Origin: Deferribacteres bacterium
Lineage (GTDB): Bacteria; Zhuqueibacterota; Zhuqueibacteria; Zhuqueibacterales; Geothermadaptataceae
NCBI GenBank assembly: GCA_020633675.1
Contig: JACKDE010000002.1
Span: forward strand, 434,001-498,000
DNA: 64,000 nucleotides
Direction of reading: 5' to 3'
The number at the start of each line of letters is the position of its first letter. The stretch's first letter is position 1. Below the pieces are notes generated by a model that had not been told where the DNA came from, made no database searches, and was given only the letters and a program-made list of their open reading frames with translations. Shown here piece by piece: positions 26,670 to 36,620 of the stretch. A program made the position numbers and the translations under genes.

Positions 26670-26722
26670 TCTTTTTCTCCATAAAAGATAATTGAATTAT
26701 CTGTGTAATGTGCAAATTTAGC

Positions 26723-28273
26723 TTATAGGGGGATATTACCGTGTTTTTTCTTTGGATTGTGCTCGACCTTGTTTTCCAACATGTGCAGTGCGCGAATCAG
26801 GCGTGGCCGCGTTTCTGCCGGCTCGATCACACTATCGATATAGCCACGTTCCGCAGCGATGTACGGATTGGCAAATTTTTCGCGATACTCGTTGACTAGT
26901 GATTCGACAGCAGCAGCTTTGTCTTTGGCTGCTTCGATCTCTTTCCGGAAAATAATTTCTACCGCGCCTTTCGGGCCCATCACCGCAATCTCGGCGGATG
27001 GCCAGGCAAAATTGATGTCGCCTCGGATGTGCTTTGAGCTCATGACGTCGTAAGCGCCTCCGTAGGCTTTTCGGGTAATGACCGTTATTTTGGGCACCGT
27101 TGCCTCACAATAGGCATACAGCAATTTGGCGCCGTGCTTGATGATGCCGCGCCACTCCTGGTCGGTGCCGGGCAGAAAGCCGGGCACATCGACAAAGGTG
27201 ATGATCGGAATATTGAAGGCATCGCAGAAGCGCACAAAACGGGCTGCTTTCAGCGACGAATCGATATCGAGCACACCTGCCAGCACCGCCGGTTGATTGC
27301 CGACGATCCCGACAGATTTGCCACCCAAATGCGCAAATCCGACGCAAATATTGCCGGCATAGTGCTCGTGCACCTCGAAAAAATCACCATCATCGACAAT
27401 GCGTTGGATGACTTCTTTAATATCATAGGGCTTGTTGGGATTATCTGGAACTGATGTGTTGAGACTTTCATCCTGGCGATCCACAGGATCTTCTGTTGCC
27501 AGGTCGGGCGGATCTTCAGCATTGTTTTGCGGGATAAAGCTCAGGAGTCTCTTCACATCCTGCAAGCATTGGACTTCGTTTTCAGCAATGAAATGTGACA
27601 CGCCACTTTTGGATGCATGCGTTTCCGCGCCGCCAAGATCGTCAAAGCTGACATCTTCCTGCGTCACGGTTTTGACCACATTGGGACCGGTGACAAACAT
27701 GTGGCTGGTGTGGTTGACCATAAAAATGAAATCGGTGATGGCTGGCGAGTAGACGGCGCCGCCTGCACATGGCCCCATGACGGCTGAAATTTGCGGCACC
27801 ACGCCTGACGCCAAGGTATTGCGCAAAAAAATGTCCGCATAGGCGCCAAGACTGACGACACCCTCCTGAATACGTGCGCCGCCGGAGTCGTTCAACCCGA
27901 TCACCGGTGCACCGTTTTTCATCGCCATATCCATAATTTTGCAAATTTTCGCACCATATGCTTCGGAAAGCGAGCCACCGAGCACTGTAAAATCCTGCGA
28001 AAAAACGTATACCAATCGCCCGTTGACGCGACCGTGCCCGGTGACGACACCATCGCCAAAATAGCGTTGCTTGTCGAGGCCGAAATCCTGAAATCGATGC
28101 ATGACCAGCATGTCGAGCTCTTCAAAGCTGCCGGGATCAAGCAGCAAGTCGATGCGTTCACGCGCAGTGAGTTTGCCTTTGCTATGCTGTGCGGCGATGC
28201 GTTTTTCGCCGCCACCAAGCTTTGCTTGTTCTTTCAGTTCGCGAAGCTTGGCGATCTTATCTGAGTTTGACAT
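26723..28273 (-). CDS. acyl-CoA carboxylase, carboxyltransferase (beta) subunit
   Basis: 516 residues with KLTARERIDLLLDPGSFEE, VFSQDFTVLGGSLSE, LNDSGGARIQEGV, MGPCAGGAVYSPA and, in the second half, FVDVPGFLPGTDQEW, RKAYGGAYDVM and WPSAEIAVMGPKGA. This is the PccB/MMD type of decarboxylase-carboxyltransferase, with propionyl-CoA or acetyl-CoA as likely substrates. It leads the minus-strand set carboxyltransferase, STAS, biotin carboxylase. No methylmalonyl-CoA mutase gene is nearby to decide the substrate. Confidence 0.93.
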   Translation of the reverse strand: MSNSDKIAKLRELKEQAKLGGGEKRIAAQHSKGKLTARERIDLLLDPGSFEELDMLVMHRFQDFGLDKQRYFGDGVVTGHGRVNGRLVYVFSQDFTVLGGSLSEAYGAKICKIMDMAMKNGAPVIGLNDSGGARIQEGVVSLGAYADIFLRNTLASGVVPQISAVMGPCAGGAVYSPAITDFIFMVNHTSHMFVTGPNVVKTVTQEDVSFDDLGGAETHASKSGVSHFIAENEVQCLQDVKRLLSFIPQNNAEDPPDLATEDPVDRQDESLNTSVPDNPNKPYDIKEVIQRIVDDGDFFEVHEHYAGNICVGFAHLGGKSVGIVGNQPAVLAGVLDIDSSLKAARFVRFCDAFNIPIITFVDVPGFLPGTDQEWRGIIKHGAKLLYAYCEATVPKITVITRKAYGGAYDVMSSKHIRGDINFAWPSAEIAVMGPKGAVEIIFRKEIEAAKDKAAAVESLVNEYREKFANPYIAAERGYIDSVIEPAETRPRLIRALHMLENKVEHNPKKKHGNIPL

Positions 28274-28380
28274 AATGCATAAAATTTGTTTTAAATGGGT
28301 TTACCCCTGATGGCAAGTTTGCCAGCCAAATTAAAGCAAACTGAATAATATTAAAGATAGCGATAAAAATCAACAGCTTT

Positions 28381-29790
28381 TCATTGCCGCTCTGTTGCGC
28401 GAATCAATTCGGAAATGGTGACAAAGCGATATGTGTAGCCTCGCAGCTTGTCGATCAGGGCAGGGAGAGCCTGATATGCCGGATCATGGTCGCGAAGTGT
28501 GCCCAAATGCATCAAAATAATGCCACCGGCGAGTCCGCTGCTATCTTGTTGTGCGGCGATTGTAACCAGCCTTTGCAGAATTTCTTCGCTACTGTGATAT
28601 GCTGCAGAAGTTGAATCGGCTACCCAATCCATGGTGTCAAGGCTTTCACTGGCGTGCTGGCCGCTGGTCCAGCCGACATGCCGATAACCCAATTCGGCTG
28701 CCCACTCCCGCAACTCCTGATTGTGCTCACCGTACGGAGCGCGCCAAAATGGCCGCATTTGTGCTCCGGTCAGGGCTGAGAATGCTTCACTGGTAGCGGT
28801 GAGTTGCTGCTGCAAAAAAGACCGATCGACGTGCGGCAGTGTTTGCTGGGTGCGATTTATCGCATACCTGGTCAGGTGCGGGTGGTCCCAGCTATGGTTG
28901 CCGATTTCGTGGCCGGCTTGCCAGATGTCGAATGTCGCTTGCGCATGCGTTTCGATAAATTTTCCGGTTAAAAACATGGTCGCACGCACATTTTTCTGAG
29001 CAAGCACGGCCAAAATAGGCGCAACAGCATTGGCCAGTGCACCTCCGTCAAATGTAAGTGCAACGGCTTTGCTGGTTGCCGGGCCACGCGAAAAGTCGTG
29101 AACGAGCCTGGTCGACAAAGACGGCGTCGCCGGCGCATCAAAATCTCCAAGAGCAGCAAAGCTTTTTGCCGGATCGATTGCGCGAAGGAGATATTGCTGA
29201 CCGGGTGGAGGAAAGGGTAGATTTGAAAAAGCGAAGGAGCCGTCCGTAATCATTTGCGATTGCTGCATCTTGTCGCCCAGGGTGAGTGTTGCCATCGAAT
29301 GCTGCTTTGCTTGACCTGCGATGTTGAGTGTCTGCTCATTAATCATTACACCATTGTCAGCCAACACAACAGGAGTTTCAGTGTTTTTCGCCGGGGAAGC
29401 GTTACCTTTTTGTTTGGCTTGAGTCGTATCCGCGAGCAACGCCAATTGGTAAGAAAGTGCGGTTACGCGTGATTCCAATCGTTTGATATGAATCAGCGCG
29501 AAGATCATATAGCCGGACAAAGCAAGGATGGTGGCAGAGGTAATGGCCGAACGCACCGATATACCGCGTGGGAGTGCTTTCCATTTTCGGAGAAGGTGTT
29601 TTCCGGCGAGTTTGGGTAGCGTTATAAAGTGATACTTCTTGTGGCATTTGTTGCTACAGAAAAGATGGCGGTTGGCTTTGTAAATGCAAGCGCTGCAAAT
29701 CGGCCGGGCGCAGGATCGGCAGCGGCGCTTCGTTTTGACCTGGGGATGGTTTTTGCATGAATAAAGCAGCATGTACATCGCCGGATTCAT
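28381..29790 (-). CDS. polysaccharide deacetylase (NodB/CE4) with N-terminal zinc-binding and membrane segments
   Basis: 469 residues. Residues 12-49 hold seven Cys and several His (SCKNHPQ, CRSCARPICSAC, FCSNKCHKKYH), like a B-box or zinc ribbon. A transmembrane helix (82-101) follows, then a linker of about 130 residues and a CE4 domain with LTFDGGA and HSWDHPH. CE4 enzymes remove N-acetyl groups from peptidoglycan, chitin or other sugars; the second Asp of the usual TFDDG is Gly here, a change seen in some active relatives. The zinc module would be cytoplasmic and the catalytic domain outside, an unusual pairing. Confidence 0.88.
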   Translation of the reverse strand: MNPAMYMLLYSCKNHPQVKTKRRCRSCARPICSACIYKANRHLFCSNKCHKKYHFITLPKLAGKHLLRKWKALPRGISVRSAITSATILALSGYMIFALIHIKRLESRVTALSYQLALLADTTQAKQKGNASPAKNTETPVVLADNGVMINEQTLNIAGQAKQHSMATLTLGDKMQQSQMITDGSFAFSNLPFPPPGQQYLLRAIDPAKSFAALGDFDAPATPSLSTRLVHDFSRGPATSKAVALTFDGGALANAVAPILAVLAQKNVRATMFLTGKFIETHAQATFDIWQAGHEIGNHSWDHPHLTRYAINRTQQTLPHVDRSFLQQQLTATSEAFSALTGAQMRPFWRAPYGEHNQELREWAAELGYRHVGWTSGQHASESLDTMDWVADSTSAAYHSSEEILQRLVTIAAQQDSSGLAGGIILMHLGTLRDHDPAYQALPALIDKLRGYTYRFVTISELIRATERQ

Positions 29791-30278
29791 AAATGTCCGG
29801 TGCGAAATCGCTGAACGATTGCAAGCGTTTCGGACAGGGTGAATTTTTCTACAATTGGGGCGTGGCTTGCAGGTAAAAATGTATAGCTACAGCACAAACA
29901 CGCATCGCATAGCCAACATTACATAATACATGCCAGCTCGTCATTTGCAGTACAAAAAGATGGGATGTCACTATTCTTTATAAAAGGGCGGTTGTCGCAG
30001 TTGGGAACACTGTTTCTGTTTGCAACAGGCTGAATATTTGTTTTTTCAGGAAAAGTGATTTGGGTGTGCGTCTGATTTTGAAAAATTTGCTTGTAAATAA
30101 TAGAGTTAGGCGATTAGGAAGTTGTCATATATCGAATCTGCGTGCTGGCATGGATGTTGATATATGGATATGCAACTGAAGCATTGCTGCGGATGACAGC
30201 GATGTTCGGTTTGATGATATAATTTCCATCCACCCTCCTTTCCTAAAATGGCGGTGATTTCACCGCCATTTTTTTTGC
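29791..30278. other. intergenic region with no gene seen
   Basis: About 490 AT-rich bases upstream of the deacetylase gene. Apart from a terminator hairpin at 30245-30272 I see no gene, repeat or RNA structure. Confidence 0.55.
30245..30276 (-). terminator. terminator after the exported adhesin-like gene (bidirectional)
   Basis: AAAATGGCGGTGA (30245-30257) and its complement TCACCGCCATTTT (30260-30272) form a 13-bp stem with a minimal loop. On the minus strand it is 7 bases past the stop of the gene at 30279 and is followed by TTTTAGG; on the plus strand by eight T. Confidence 0.8.
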
Positions 30279-31133
30279 CTACTGGTAACGAACCTTCAGC
30301 TCGCCAATACCTGGTTTGACCTCGAGGTCGAGACCCTTGCGGTTTGAATCGTAGTTATCCGAATAATAATGATTCCCCGATTTGCGAAAATTCCCGGAGA
30401 CATTGACATCTGAGAGAAACAGGAATTTGCGAACAGATAGTTTGACACCGAGGTTATCGGGGAGGAAAATGTCGGTTTCACCGATGTCCAGATCGATCAT
30501 AGCATTGGCGCTCTCTGGCAAATCTCCCGTAAAGTCGATGTCCAGCGCACCGATGCCATTGTCTATGTCTGCATTGCGAAAACGCGCATTGCCCAGATTG
30601 CGAAGCTGGGTTTCCCCCACTTTGATATTGATGTCGAGGGAGTTCATCACAATTTTGTTGGGTTCTGCAAAATCGACCACGACTTCACCTGCAAAGATTT
30701 TCAAGCGAAAATCGCGCAATGACAGGCCGCCGATATCCATTCGAACCTCGCCTGCTTTAATTTTGCTGCGCATTTCCAACTCGACGTTGGCCGGCAGCCA
30801 AACTTCAATTTCCGCTTTGCCATCATTGTTGTCGGTATCAACCCAATCTTTTTTGTCGAAAAAGAATGTGAGGGTACGATTGTTTTCGCTGAAGTCGAAA
30901 TCATAATCATATTCGTTCATAGAATAATCGATTGCGAAATCGATTTGCGCTGGATTTGAGTTTCGCTTCACTGCAACCTGGCCAGCATCGATATTCAATT
31001 CAAGGTAAAACGGCTCATCACCTTTGATGTCGAATGTTCGCTCGATTTTTTCCATTCTATTCTGAGAAAATAATGGTGAAGAGATCGCGGCGAAAATCAG
31101 CAAGGCTGCAAAGCTTACACTCTTACGAATCAT
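30279..31133 (-). CDS. exported toast-rack/DUF4097-like beta-helical protein
   Basis: 284 residues with a signal peptide (SFAALLIFAAISSPLFSQ). The rest is rich in short beta strands with repeated Asp and Gly (LNIDAGQVAVKRNSN, KIKAGEVRMDIGGLSL, KIFAGEVVVDF, NIKVGETQLRNLG, DIDNGIGALDIDFTG, LDIGETDIFLPD), the layout of DUF4097/toast-rack proteins that form a right-handed beta solenoid. Function is unknown; it is likely periplasmic or surface exposed. Start chosen at 31133 (MIRKSVSF), 11 codons inside the open frame, to place the signal peptide at the end. Confidence 0.75.
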   Translation of the reverse strand: MIRKSVSFAALLIFAAISSPLFSQNRMEKIERTFDIKGDEPFYLELNIDAGQVAVKRNSNPAQIDFAIDYSMNEYDYDFDFSENNRTLTFFFDKKDWVDTDNNDGKAEIEVWLPANVELEMRSKIKAGEVRMDIGGLSLRDFRLKIFAGEVVVDFAEPNKIVMNSLDINIKVGETQLRNLGNARFRNADIDNGIGALDIDFTGDLPESANAMIDLDIGETDIFLPDNLGVKLSVRKFLFLSDVNVSGNFRKSGNHYYSDNYDSNRKGLDLEVKPGIGELKVRYQ

Positions 31134-31213
31134 GGCAGCACCTTTTAAATATGAAGGGACACTCAACTATTGCATTTTTGTTTTGCACGGATTGCAGGTA
31201 CGGCGATTTAACT

Positions 31214-32203
31214 TTAATGTTGCAGTTCTGATTCGAACATGTCCAGCAATTGCACAAAATCCGGTGGCAATGGTGCTTCGAAATGAATTGTTTGCTGACT
31301 GATGGGGTGGGTGAGGGTGAGCTGATAGGCGTGCAGGGCCTGACGCTGCATGATTTTCAGATAAGAGATGGCGCGAGCGGTGTCGCCCTGGTTGTAACCG
31401 GACATGGCTTGCCGTCTGCCACCGTAGGCTGGATCGCCGAGCACAGGATGGCCGATATGCGCCATGTGCACGCGAATCTGGTGTGTACGCCCGGTCTCGA
31501 GCTGCAGTTGGACGTGTGTTGCCAGTCGATACTGCTTGTGAGTCCGCATATGCGTCACTGCCCATTTGCCGGCACTCTCGTGGGCAGCCATTTTTTTGCG
31601 ATCGCGGCTGTCCCGTTTGATAAAAGTGCTGACAGTCAGTTCAGCTTTTTGTGGCTGGCCCCAAATGATCGCCTGGTAATTTCGGAAGGCTGTTTTTTGT
31701 GAAAATTGTTTCGCCAGTGCCGCGTGGATTTCATCGTTTTTCGCCACTACGAGCAAGCCGGAGGTTTCCTTGTCAAGTCGATGCACGATGCCCGGGCGTA
31801 AGTTATCGCTTTTTCCGAAAGCGCCTGAAAGCGGTCCGTACAACAAACCATTCACAAGCGTACCGGTGTAATTGCCCGGTGCCGGATGCACGACCATGCC
31901 TGCAGGTTTGTTCACAACCAGGATATGTTCATCCTCAAAAATGATATCGATCTTGATTTTTTCCGGCACAACATCGATAGGCGGGCGCTGCTTTAAATAA
32001 ATGCTGATGCTTTGCTGCGGTGCCACTTTGTGACTGGCCTTAATCACTTTTTGGTCGACGAGAATATTTTCAGACTCAATCAGCGATTGGATGTATGCGC
32101 GGCTTTTGCTGGGGAGAATGCGGGTGAGATATTTGTCAATGCGTTCCGGCTTTTGGCCATCGGCGACTGTGTGCTCAATGTGCCGTGTAATTTTTTCTGA
32201 CAT
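31214..32203 (-). CDS. rluD: RluD-type 23S rRNA pseudouridine synthase
   Basis: 329 residues. An N-terminal S4 RNA-binding domain (RIDKYLTRILPSKSRAYIQ) is followed by the RluA/RluD catalytic domain with NKPAGMVVHPAPGN and VHRLDKETSGLLVVAKN, where the Asp of HRLDKETSG is catalytic, and ETGRTHQIRVHM. RluD modifies U1911, U1915 and U1917 of helix 69. The start at MSEKITRHIEH lies 16 bases beyond the lspA stop; the open frame extends into lspA. lspA-rluD is a common gene pair. Confidence 0.94.
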   Translation of the reverse strand: MSEKITRHIEHTVADGQKPERIDKYLTRILPSKSRAYIQSLIESENILVDQKVIKASHKVAPQQSISIYLKQRPPIDVVPEKIKIDIIFEDEHILVVNKPAGMVVHPAPGNYTGTLVNGLLYGPLSGAFGKSDNLRPGIVHRLDKETSGLLVVAKNDEIHAALAKQFSQKTAFRNYQAIIWGQPQKAELTVSTFIKRDSRDRKKMAAHESAGKWAVTHMRTHKQYRLATHVQLQLETGRTHQIRVHMAHIGHPVLGDPAYGGRRQAMSGYNQGDTARAISYLKIMQRQALHAYQLTLTHPISQQTIHFEAPLPPDFVQLLDMFESELQH

Positions 32204-32219
32204 GTTAAATTCAGCAAGA

Positions 32220-32750
32220 TCACTGATCTTTCCAGATATCGCGTTCTTCGCTGTCGGCAGGATTCGGGGCTGACATTTTAACGACCGATGTGTCTTCCTG
32301 ATGTTCATCTTTGTCAAAAATGACCAGCACAACCATGACCACCATACCGACAGAAACACCGATGTCAGCTACATTGAACACTGGCCAGTGAAACGAGCCG
32401 ACACTCACTTCGATGAAATCGACGACTTTTCCAAACAAAAAGCGATCGATCAAGTTGCCAATGGCGCCTCCGAGCACCAGTGCGAGTGGCAGACGCAGGC
32501 GCAACGGTTCAGTGCGCAACCTGTAAAGGAAAATGACAATGACGGCACTTGCGATAAAAGAAAAAAGTGTCAAAAACCAGCGTCCGGCAAAGCGCATCCC
32601 AAAGGCCATGCCGGGATTTTCGACAAAGGTGATGCGCAAAAAATCACCCAGGATCGGTATACTTTCGCCTAATGCGAATGTCGATTTGATGTAAAGCTTC
32701 GTAACCTGGTCGATGAGAACAAGAGCCAGGCTTGCGCCCAAAATTCGCAA
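32220..32750 (-). CDS. lspA: lipoprotein signal peptidase (signal peptidase II)
   Basis: 176 residues with four transmembrane helices. It removes signal peptides from prolipoproteins at the lipobox Cys. Conserved blocks: LIDQVTKLYI, FVENPGMAFGM, GNLIDRFLFGKVVDFIEV with one catalytic Asp, and FNVADIGVSVGM with the other. A hydrophilic extension of about 25 residues follows the last helix. It begins 8 bases after the DksA-like stop. Several lipoproteins in this window are its expected clients. Confidence 0.96.
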   Translation of the reverse strand: MRILGASLALVLIDQVTKLYIKSTFALGESIPILGDFLRITFVENPGMAFGMRFAGRWFLTLFSFIASAVIVIFLYRLRTEPLRLRLPLALVLGGAIGNLIDRFLFGKVVDFIEVSVGSFHWPVFNVADIGVSVGMVVMVVLVIFDKDEHQEDTSVVKMSAPNPADSEERDIWKDQ

Positions 32751-32758
32751 AAATCGAC

Positions 32759-33151
32759 CTATTTTGAATTATTTGACTTTTTCTTCTTTTCTTCGTTTGA
32801 TTTGCACGAAATGCAGAGCGTTGCATGCGGCACAGCTTCAAGCCGGGCATGACTGATTGGCTTCCCACACTCACGGCAGTCACCGTAAGTTTTTTTGTCG
32901 ATACGATCTAACGCCTGTTCCAAGTGATAGAGCAGCCGACTCTCTCTATGCGCATAAAGAAAGGCTTTTTCGCGTTCCATGTTATCCGTACCCAAATCCG
33001 CCATGTGAAATGCGTACGCGGAATGTTCTCCTGATGCTTCTTGTGGGGTCGATGACATCGTCGAGTCTTTCAAGTAGCCAAGTTCGTCTAACAATTCCGA
33101 TCGTTTTTCCAGAATTCGGGACTTAAAGAACTCAAGCTCTTGGTCTGTCAT
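32759..33151 (-). CDS. DksA/TraR family zinc-finger protein
   Basis: 130 residues: an N-terminal coiled coil, then CRECGKPISHARLEAVPHAT with CISCK forming the C4 zinc finger, and a Lys-rich tail. It binds the RNA polymerase secondary channel in the stringent response in E. coli; here the acidic tip is not obvious, so it may be a shorter regulator. It sits between ileS and lspA, as in Bacteroidota and Chlorobi. Confidence 0.92.
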   Translation of the reverse strand: MTDQELEFFKSRILEKRSELLDELGYLKDSTMSSTPQEASGEHSAYAFHMADLGTDNMEREKAFLYAHRESRLLYHLEQALDRIDKKTYGDCRECGKPISHARLEAVPHATLCISCKSNEEKKKKSNNSK

Positions 33152-33318
33152 GGGCCTCCGCCTCCTCTGTTAAAACCAACCTAAGTTAAGGAACGTACAA
33201 CGCGCGATTCCGGTTCTGTACCAAGATAGGAAATAGAGTGACATCGAATGCGTAAACTTCTGTCTTTCAAAAAGTTGTGGCCTTTTAAAAAAAACGCGCT
33301 GCTTGACGGCCGACTAAG

Positions 33319-36300
33319 TTAAGCAATTATTTTTCGAATTGCAATATGGATTGTTTCATTCTCGATTTGCAATTCTCTCTGCAGATCCATGCCATCGGAT
33401 GAATCGACAATCGCCTGCGCCAGCGTTTCGCGCTTGATGTACTCAGCTTGCTGTGTGAGAATTTTGGCGAGCCGGTCGCTGCCCATCAGTGCTACCTGAA
33501 TACGGTCGACGACGGCGTATCCGGCCTCTTTACGCAAATTCTGAATACGGTTGACCAGCTCCCGGGCAAATCCTTCATTCAACAAATCGGCGGTTAAATT
33601 GGTATCAAGCGCCACAGGAAGTTGGCCTTCCAACGAGACCACCAGACCTTCCTGTCCTTGTGCCTGGATTTTTACGTCTTCAATGCTAATCTCAAATGTG
33701 CTGTTCGAGCCTGGCAAACTCACTGTGCCGGCACGTTCGAGAGTCGCGATTTGATCGGAAGACATCGCTTTGATTGCATTGGCAACGGCATTGACCTGCT
33801 TGCCGAATTTCGGTCCGAGTTTTTTGAACTGTGGTTCTGCGCTCTTGCTCATCAGCGATTCGCTGTCTTCAGCAAAATCAATTTTTTTGATATTCAATTC
33901 TTCCTGAATCAGTTCCAACATTTTGTTGACCTGCTCGACTTGCTGCTCGGAATGTGGCACTAAAATCAAACGGGAAAGTGGTTGTCTTACCTTCACTTTC
34001 GCATCATTGCGCAATGAGTGACCGGTTGACACGATCGAACGCACCAGCGACATGCGCCTTTCGAGTTCCTCATCGCGGTACTGAAACGCTTGTTCAGAAG
34101 TGCCTGGATAACTTTCGAGATGGACGCTGGTCTCTGCACCGGCAGCCGGATCGCACAAATTGCGATACAGCTCTTCAGCAAGCAGCGGCGCAATGGGTGC
34201 CATGATGCGTGAGACGGCGTGCAAAACTTCATAGAGCGTTTGGTAAGCTGACAGTTTGTCTTCACCGATTTCCGATTTCCAGAAACGGCGACGATTGCGC
34301 CGAACGTACCAATTGGACAGATCGTCAAGTACGAAGTCAGCGATCGCCCGAGTGATGCGCGTAACATCATAGCGTTTCCAATATCCTTCAATATTTCCGA
34401 GCTTGTTGTTGAGCAGAGAGATGATCCAGCGATCGATTTCCGGGCGCTGCTCAACAGCGATGCGATGATTCGGATTGTAGGTAAATTGGTCGATGTTCGA
34501 GTAAACTGCATAGAAGTTGTATGTGTTGAGCAAAGTTCCAAAAAATTTGCTGACCGTTTCCTTCACGCCATCTTCATCGAAACGCGTGGGCTGCCAAAGT
34601 GGACTGACCGACATCAGGTACCAGCGCAGCGCATCCGCGCCGTAGGATTTGATCATGTCGAACGGATTGACAACGTTGCCTTTGGATTTCGACATTTTTT
34701 GGCCGTTTTTGTCGAGAATCATTTCCAGGGAGACACACGTTTGGTAGCACGGCTTATCGAAGAGCAGCACGGAAATGGCCAACAGCGAATAGAACCAGCC
34801 ACGCGTTTGGTCAACCGCCTCACAGATAAAATTGGCCGGGAAGTTCTTTTCGAAGATTTCCTTGTTTTCAAACGGGTAATGCCACTGGGCGATCGGCATA
34901 CTGCCTGAATCGAACCAAACATCGATCACTTCCGGCGTACGCTTCATAGTGCCACTGCATTTGCTGCACTCAAAAGTGAGGTCATCAACATACGGCTTGT
35001 GCAGATCTTTGATTTCTTTGGCGCCTGAGCGTTTTTTGAGTTCGGCAATACTGCCGATGCATTCTTTGCTGTCGCAAGAATCGCATTCCCAAATTGGCAA
35101 CGGCGTGCCCCAGAAGCGATCACGCGAGAGAGACCAATCGACATTGTTTTTCAACCACTCGCCAAATCGGCCTTCACCAACTTCTTTCGGAAACCAGCTG
35201 ACATTCTCGTTATGGCGTTGCATCCGCTCTTTTATCTGGGTCGTCTGGATGTACCAGGACTCCTTGGCGTAGTAAATCAGCGGAGTGTCGCAGCGCCAGC
35301 AGTGTGGATAGGAATGCTTGTAGGTTTCGCGTTTGTACAAACGCCCTTCCTCATCGATTCTTCGAATGATGCTTTTGTCTGCATCTTTGAAAAATTGTCC
35401 CTGATAGTCAGAAACGCGCCTATCAAAATTGCCACTTGCATCGACAGGTTGCAGAAAAGGCAAATCGTATTTTCTGCCCATCTTGTTATCATCCTCGCCA
35501 AATGCCGGGGCGATATGTACGATTCCAGTGCCATCATCTGCGGTTACAAAGTCGCCGGTGATGGTATAAAAAGCGTCTTTTTCGACAGGAATATAGTTGA
35601 ACAGTCTTTTGTAGCGTTGCTTGTTCAGTTCCGAGCCCTTGTAGGTTTGCCGGATGCGGTATTCGCCATCGAGTACACTGAGGCGGCTTTTGGCAAGGAT
35701 AAGCTTTTCGCCATCGTGATCAACAAGCACATACTCGAGGTCCGGATTCAGCGCAATCGCAACGTTGGAAATCAGCGTCCAGGGTGTCGTCGTCCAAACC
35801 AGGAACGAGGTGTTTGGATCATTTAATAACGGCATTTTCACATAGATCGACGGATCACTAATGTCACGATAGCCCTGCGCAACTTCATGGCTGGAGAGAG
35901 GCGTTTCGCAGCGTGGGCAGTATGGCAGAATTTTGTGCCCTTTGTACAGCAAATCCTTTTTCCAGATTTCAGACAAAATCCACCAGACCGACTCAATGTA
36001 GTTGTTTTCATAGGTGACGTAGGGAGAATGCAGATCGATCCAGTAAGCCATGCGGCGCGTGAGTTGATCCCATTCTTCTTTGTATTGCCACACAGAAACT
36101 TTGCATTCCTCATTAAATTTATCGACGCCGTAGGTCAAAATATCATCTTTGCTGGTGAAACCGAGTTTCTTTTCAACTTCGATTTCGACTGGCAGTCCAT
36201 GGGTATCCCAGCCAGCTTTGCGCTCGACACGGTAGCCTTGCATGGTCATATAACGGCAAACCAAATCCTTGACCGTTCTCGCCAGCACATGATGCACGCC

Positions 36301-36462
36301 AGGCCGGCCGTTTGCGGTCGGCGGACCTTCAAAAAAGACAAAGCGCTTGTTGGCGTCGCGAGTGGAAATGGATTTGCCAAAAAGATCGTTTTTATCCCAA
36401 TACTCCAGAATAGCTTCTTCGATTTTCGATAGGTTGAGTTGTGTTCCGAGTTCTTTATACAT
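33319..36462 (-). CDS. ileS: isoleucyl-tRNA synthetase, long eukaryote-like type
   Basis: 1047 residues. Marks: FEGPPTANGRPGVHHVLA (HIGH-type motif as PGVHH, about 54-58), RKAGWDTHGLPVE, NGQKMSKSKGN (KMSKS), editing domain TTPWTLISNVA. Length and motif wording match the type 2 enzyme shared with eukaryotes and several bacterial phyla, which often gives natural resistance to mupirocin; that property is inferred. The C-terminal domain is long and lacks the zinc cluster of the E. coli type. It lies upstream of the dksA-like, lspA and rluD genes, a common arrangement. Confidence 0.97.
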   Translation of the reverse strand: MYKELGTQLNLSKIEEAILEYWDKNDLFGKSISTRDANKRFVFFEGPPTANGRPGVHHVLARTVKDLVCRYMTMQGYRVERKAGWDTHGLPVEIEVEKKLGFTSKDDILTYGVDKFNEECKVSVWQYKEEWDQLTRRMAYWIDLHSPYVTYENNYIESVWWILSEIWKKDLLYKGHKILPYCPRCETPLSSHEVAQGYRDISDPSIYVKMPLLNDPNTSFLVWTTTPWTLISNVAIALNPDLEYVLVDHDGEKLILAKSRLSVLDGEYRIRQTYKGSELNKQRYKRLFNYIPVEKDAFYTITGDFVTADDGTGIVHIAPAFGEDDNKMGRKYDLPFLQPVDASGNFDRRVSDYQGQFFKDADKSIIRRIDEEGRLYKRETYKHSYPHCWRCDTPLIYYAKESWYIQTTQIKERMQRHNENVSWFPKEVGEGRFGEWLKNNVDWSLSRDRFWGTPLPIWECDSCDSKECIGSIAELKKRSGAKEIKDLHKPYVDDLTFECSKCSGTMKRTPEVIDVWFDSGSMPIAQWHYPFENKEIFEKNFPANFICEAVDQTRGWFYSLLAISVLLFDKPCYQTCVSLEMILDKNGQKMSKSKGNVVNPFDMIKSYGADALRWYLMSVSPLWQPTRFDEDGVKETVSKFFGTLLNTYNFYAVYSNIDQFTYNPNHRIAVEQRPEIDRWIISLLNNKLGNIEGYWKRYDVTRITRAIADFVLDDLSNWYVRRNRRRFWKSEIGEDKLSAYQTLYEVLHAVSRIMAPIAPLLAEELYRNLCDPAAGAETSVHLESYPGTSEQAFQYRDEELERRMSLVRSIVSTGHSLRNDAKVKVRQPLSRLILVPHSEQQVEQVNKMLELIQEELNIKKIDFAEDSESLMSKSAEPQFKKLGPKFGKQVNAVANAIKAMSSDQIATLERAGTVSLPGSNSTFEISIEDVKIQAQGQEGLVVSLEGQLPVALDTNLTADLLNEGFARELVNRIQNLRKEAGYAVVDRIQVALMGSDRLAKILTQQAEYIKRETLAQAIVDSSDGMDLQRELQIENETIHIAIRKIIA

Positions 36463-36620
36463 TGAATTGCAAGCCCGTGATCTTTGGTTCTTAAATTGGC
36501 ATTTATTGATTGCGTTTTTTTGCTACTGTATCCATATCTGGTCTGCTATCTGTTTTGGAATAAGCGACGCTTCGATCAAGGTGAGGTGATACAGATGTCG
36601 GTTGCTGGCAATATGTCGTC

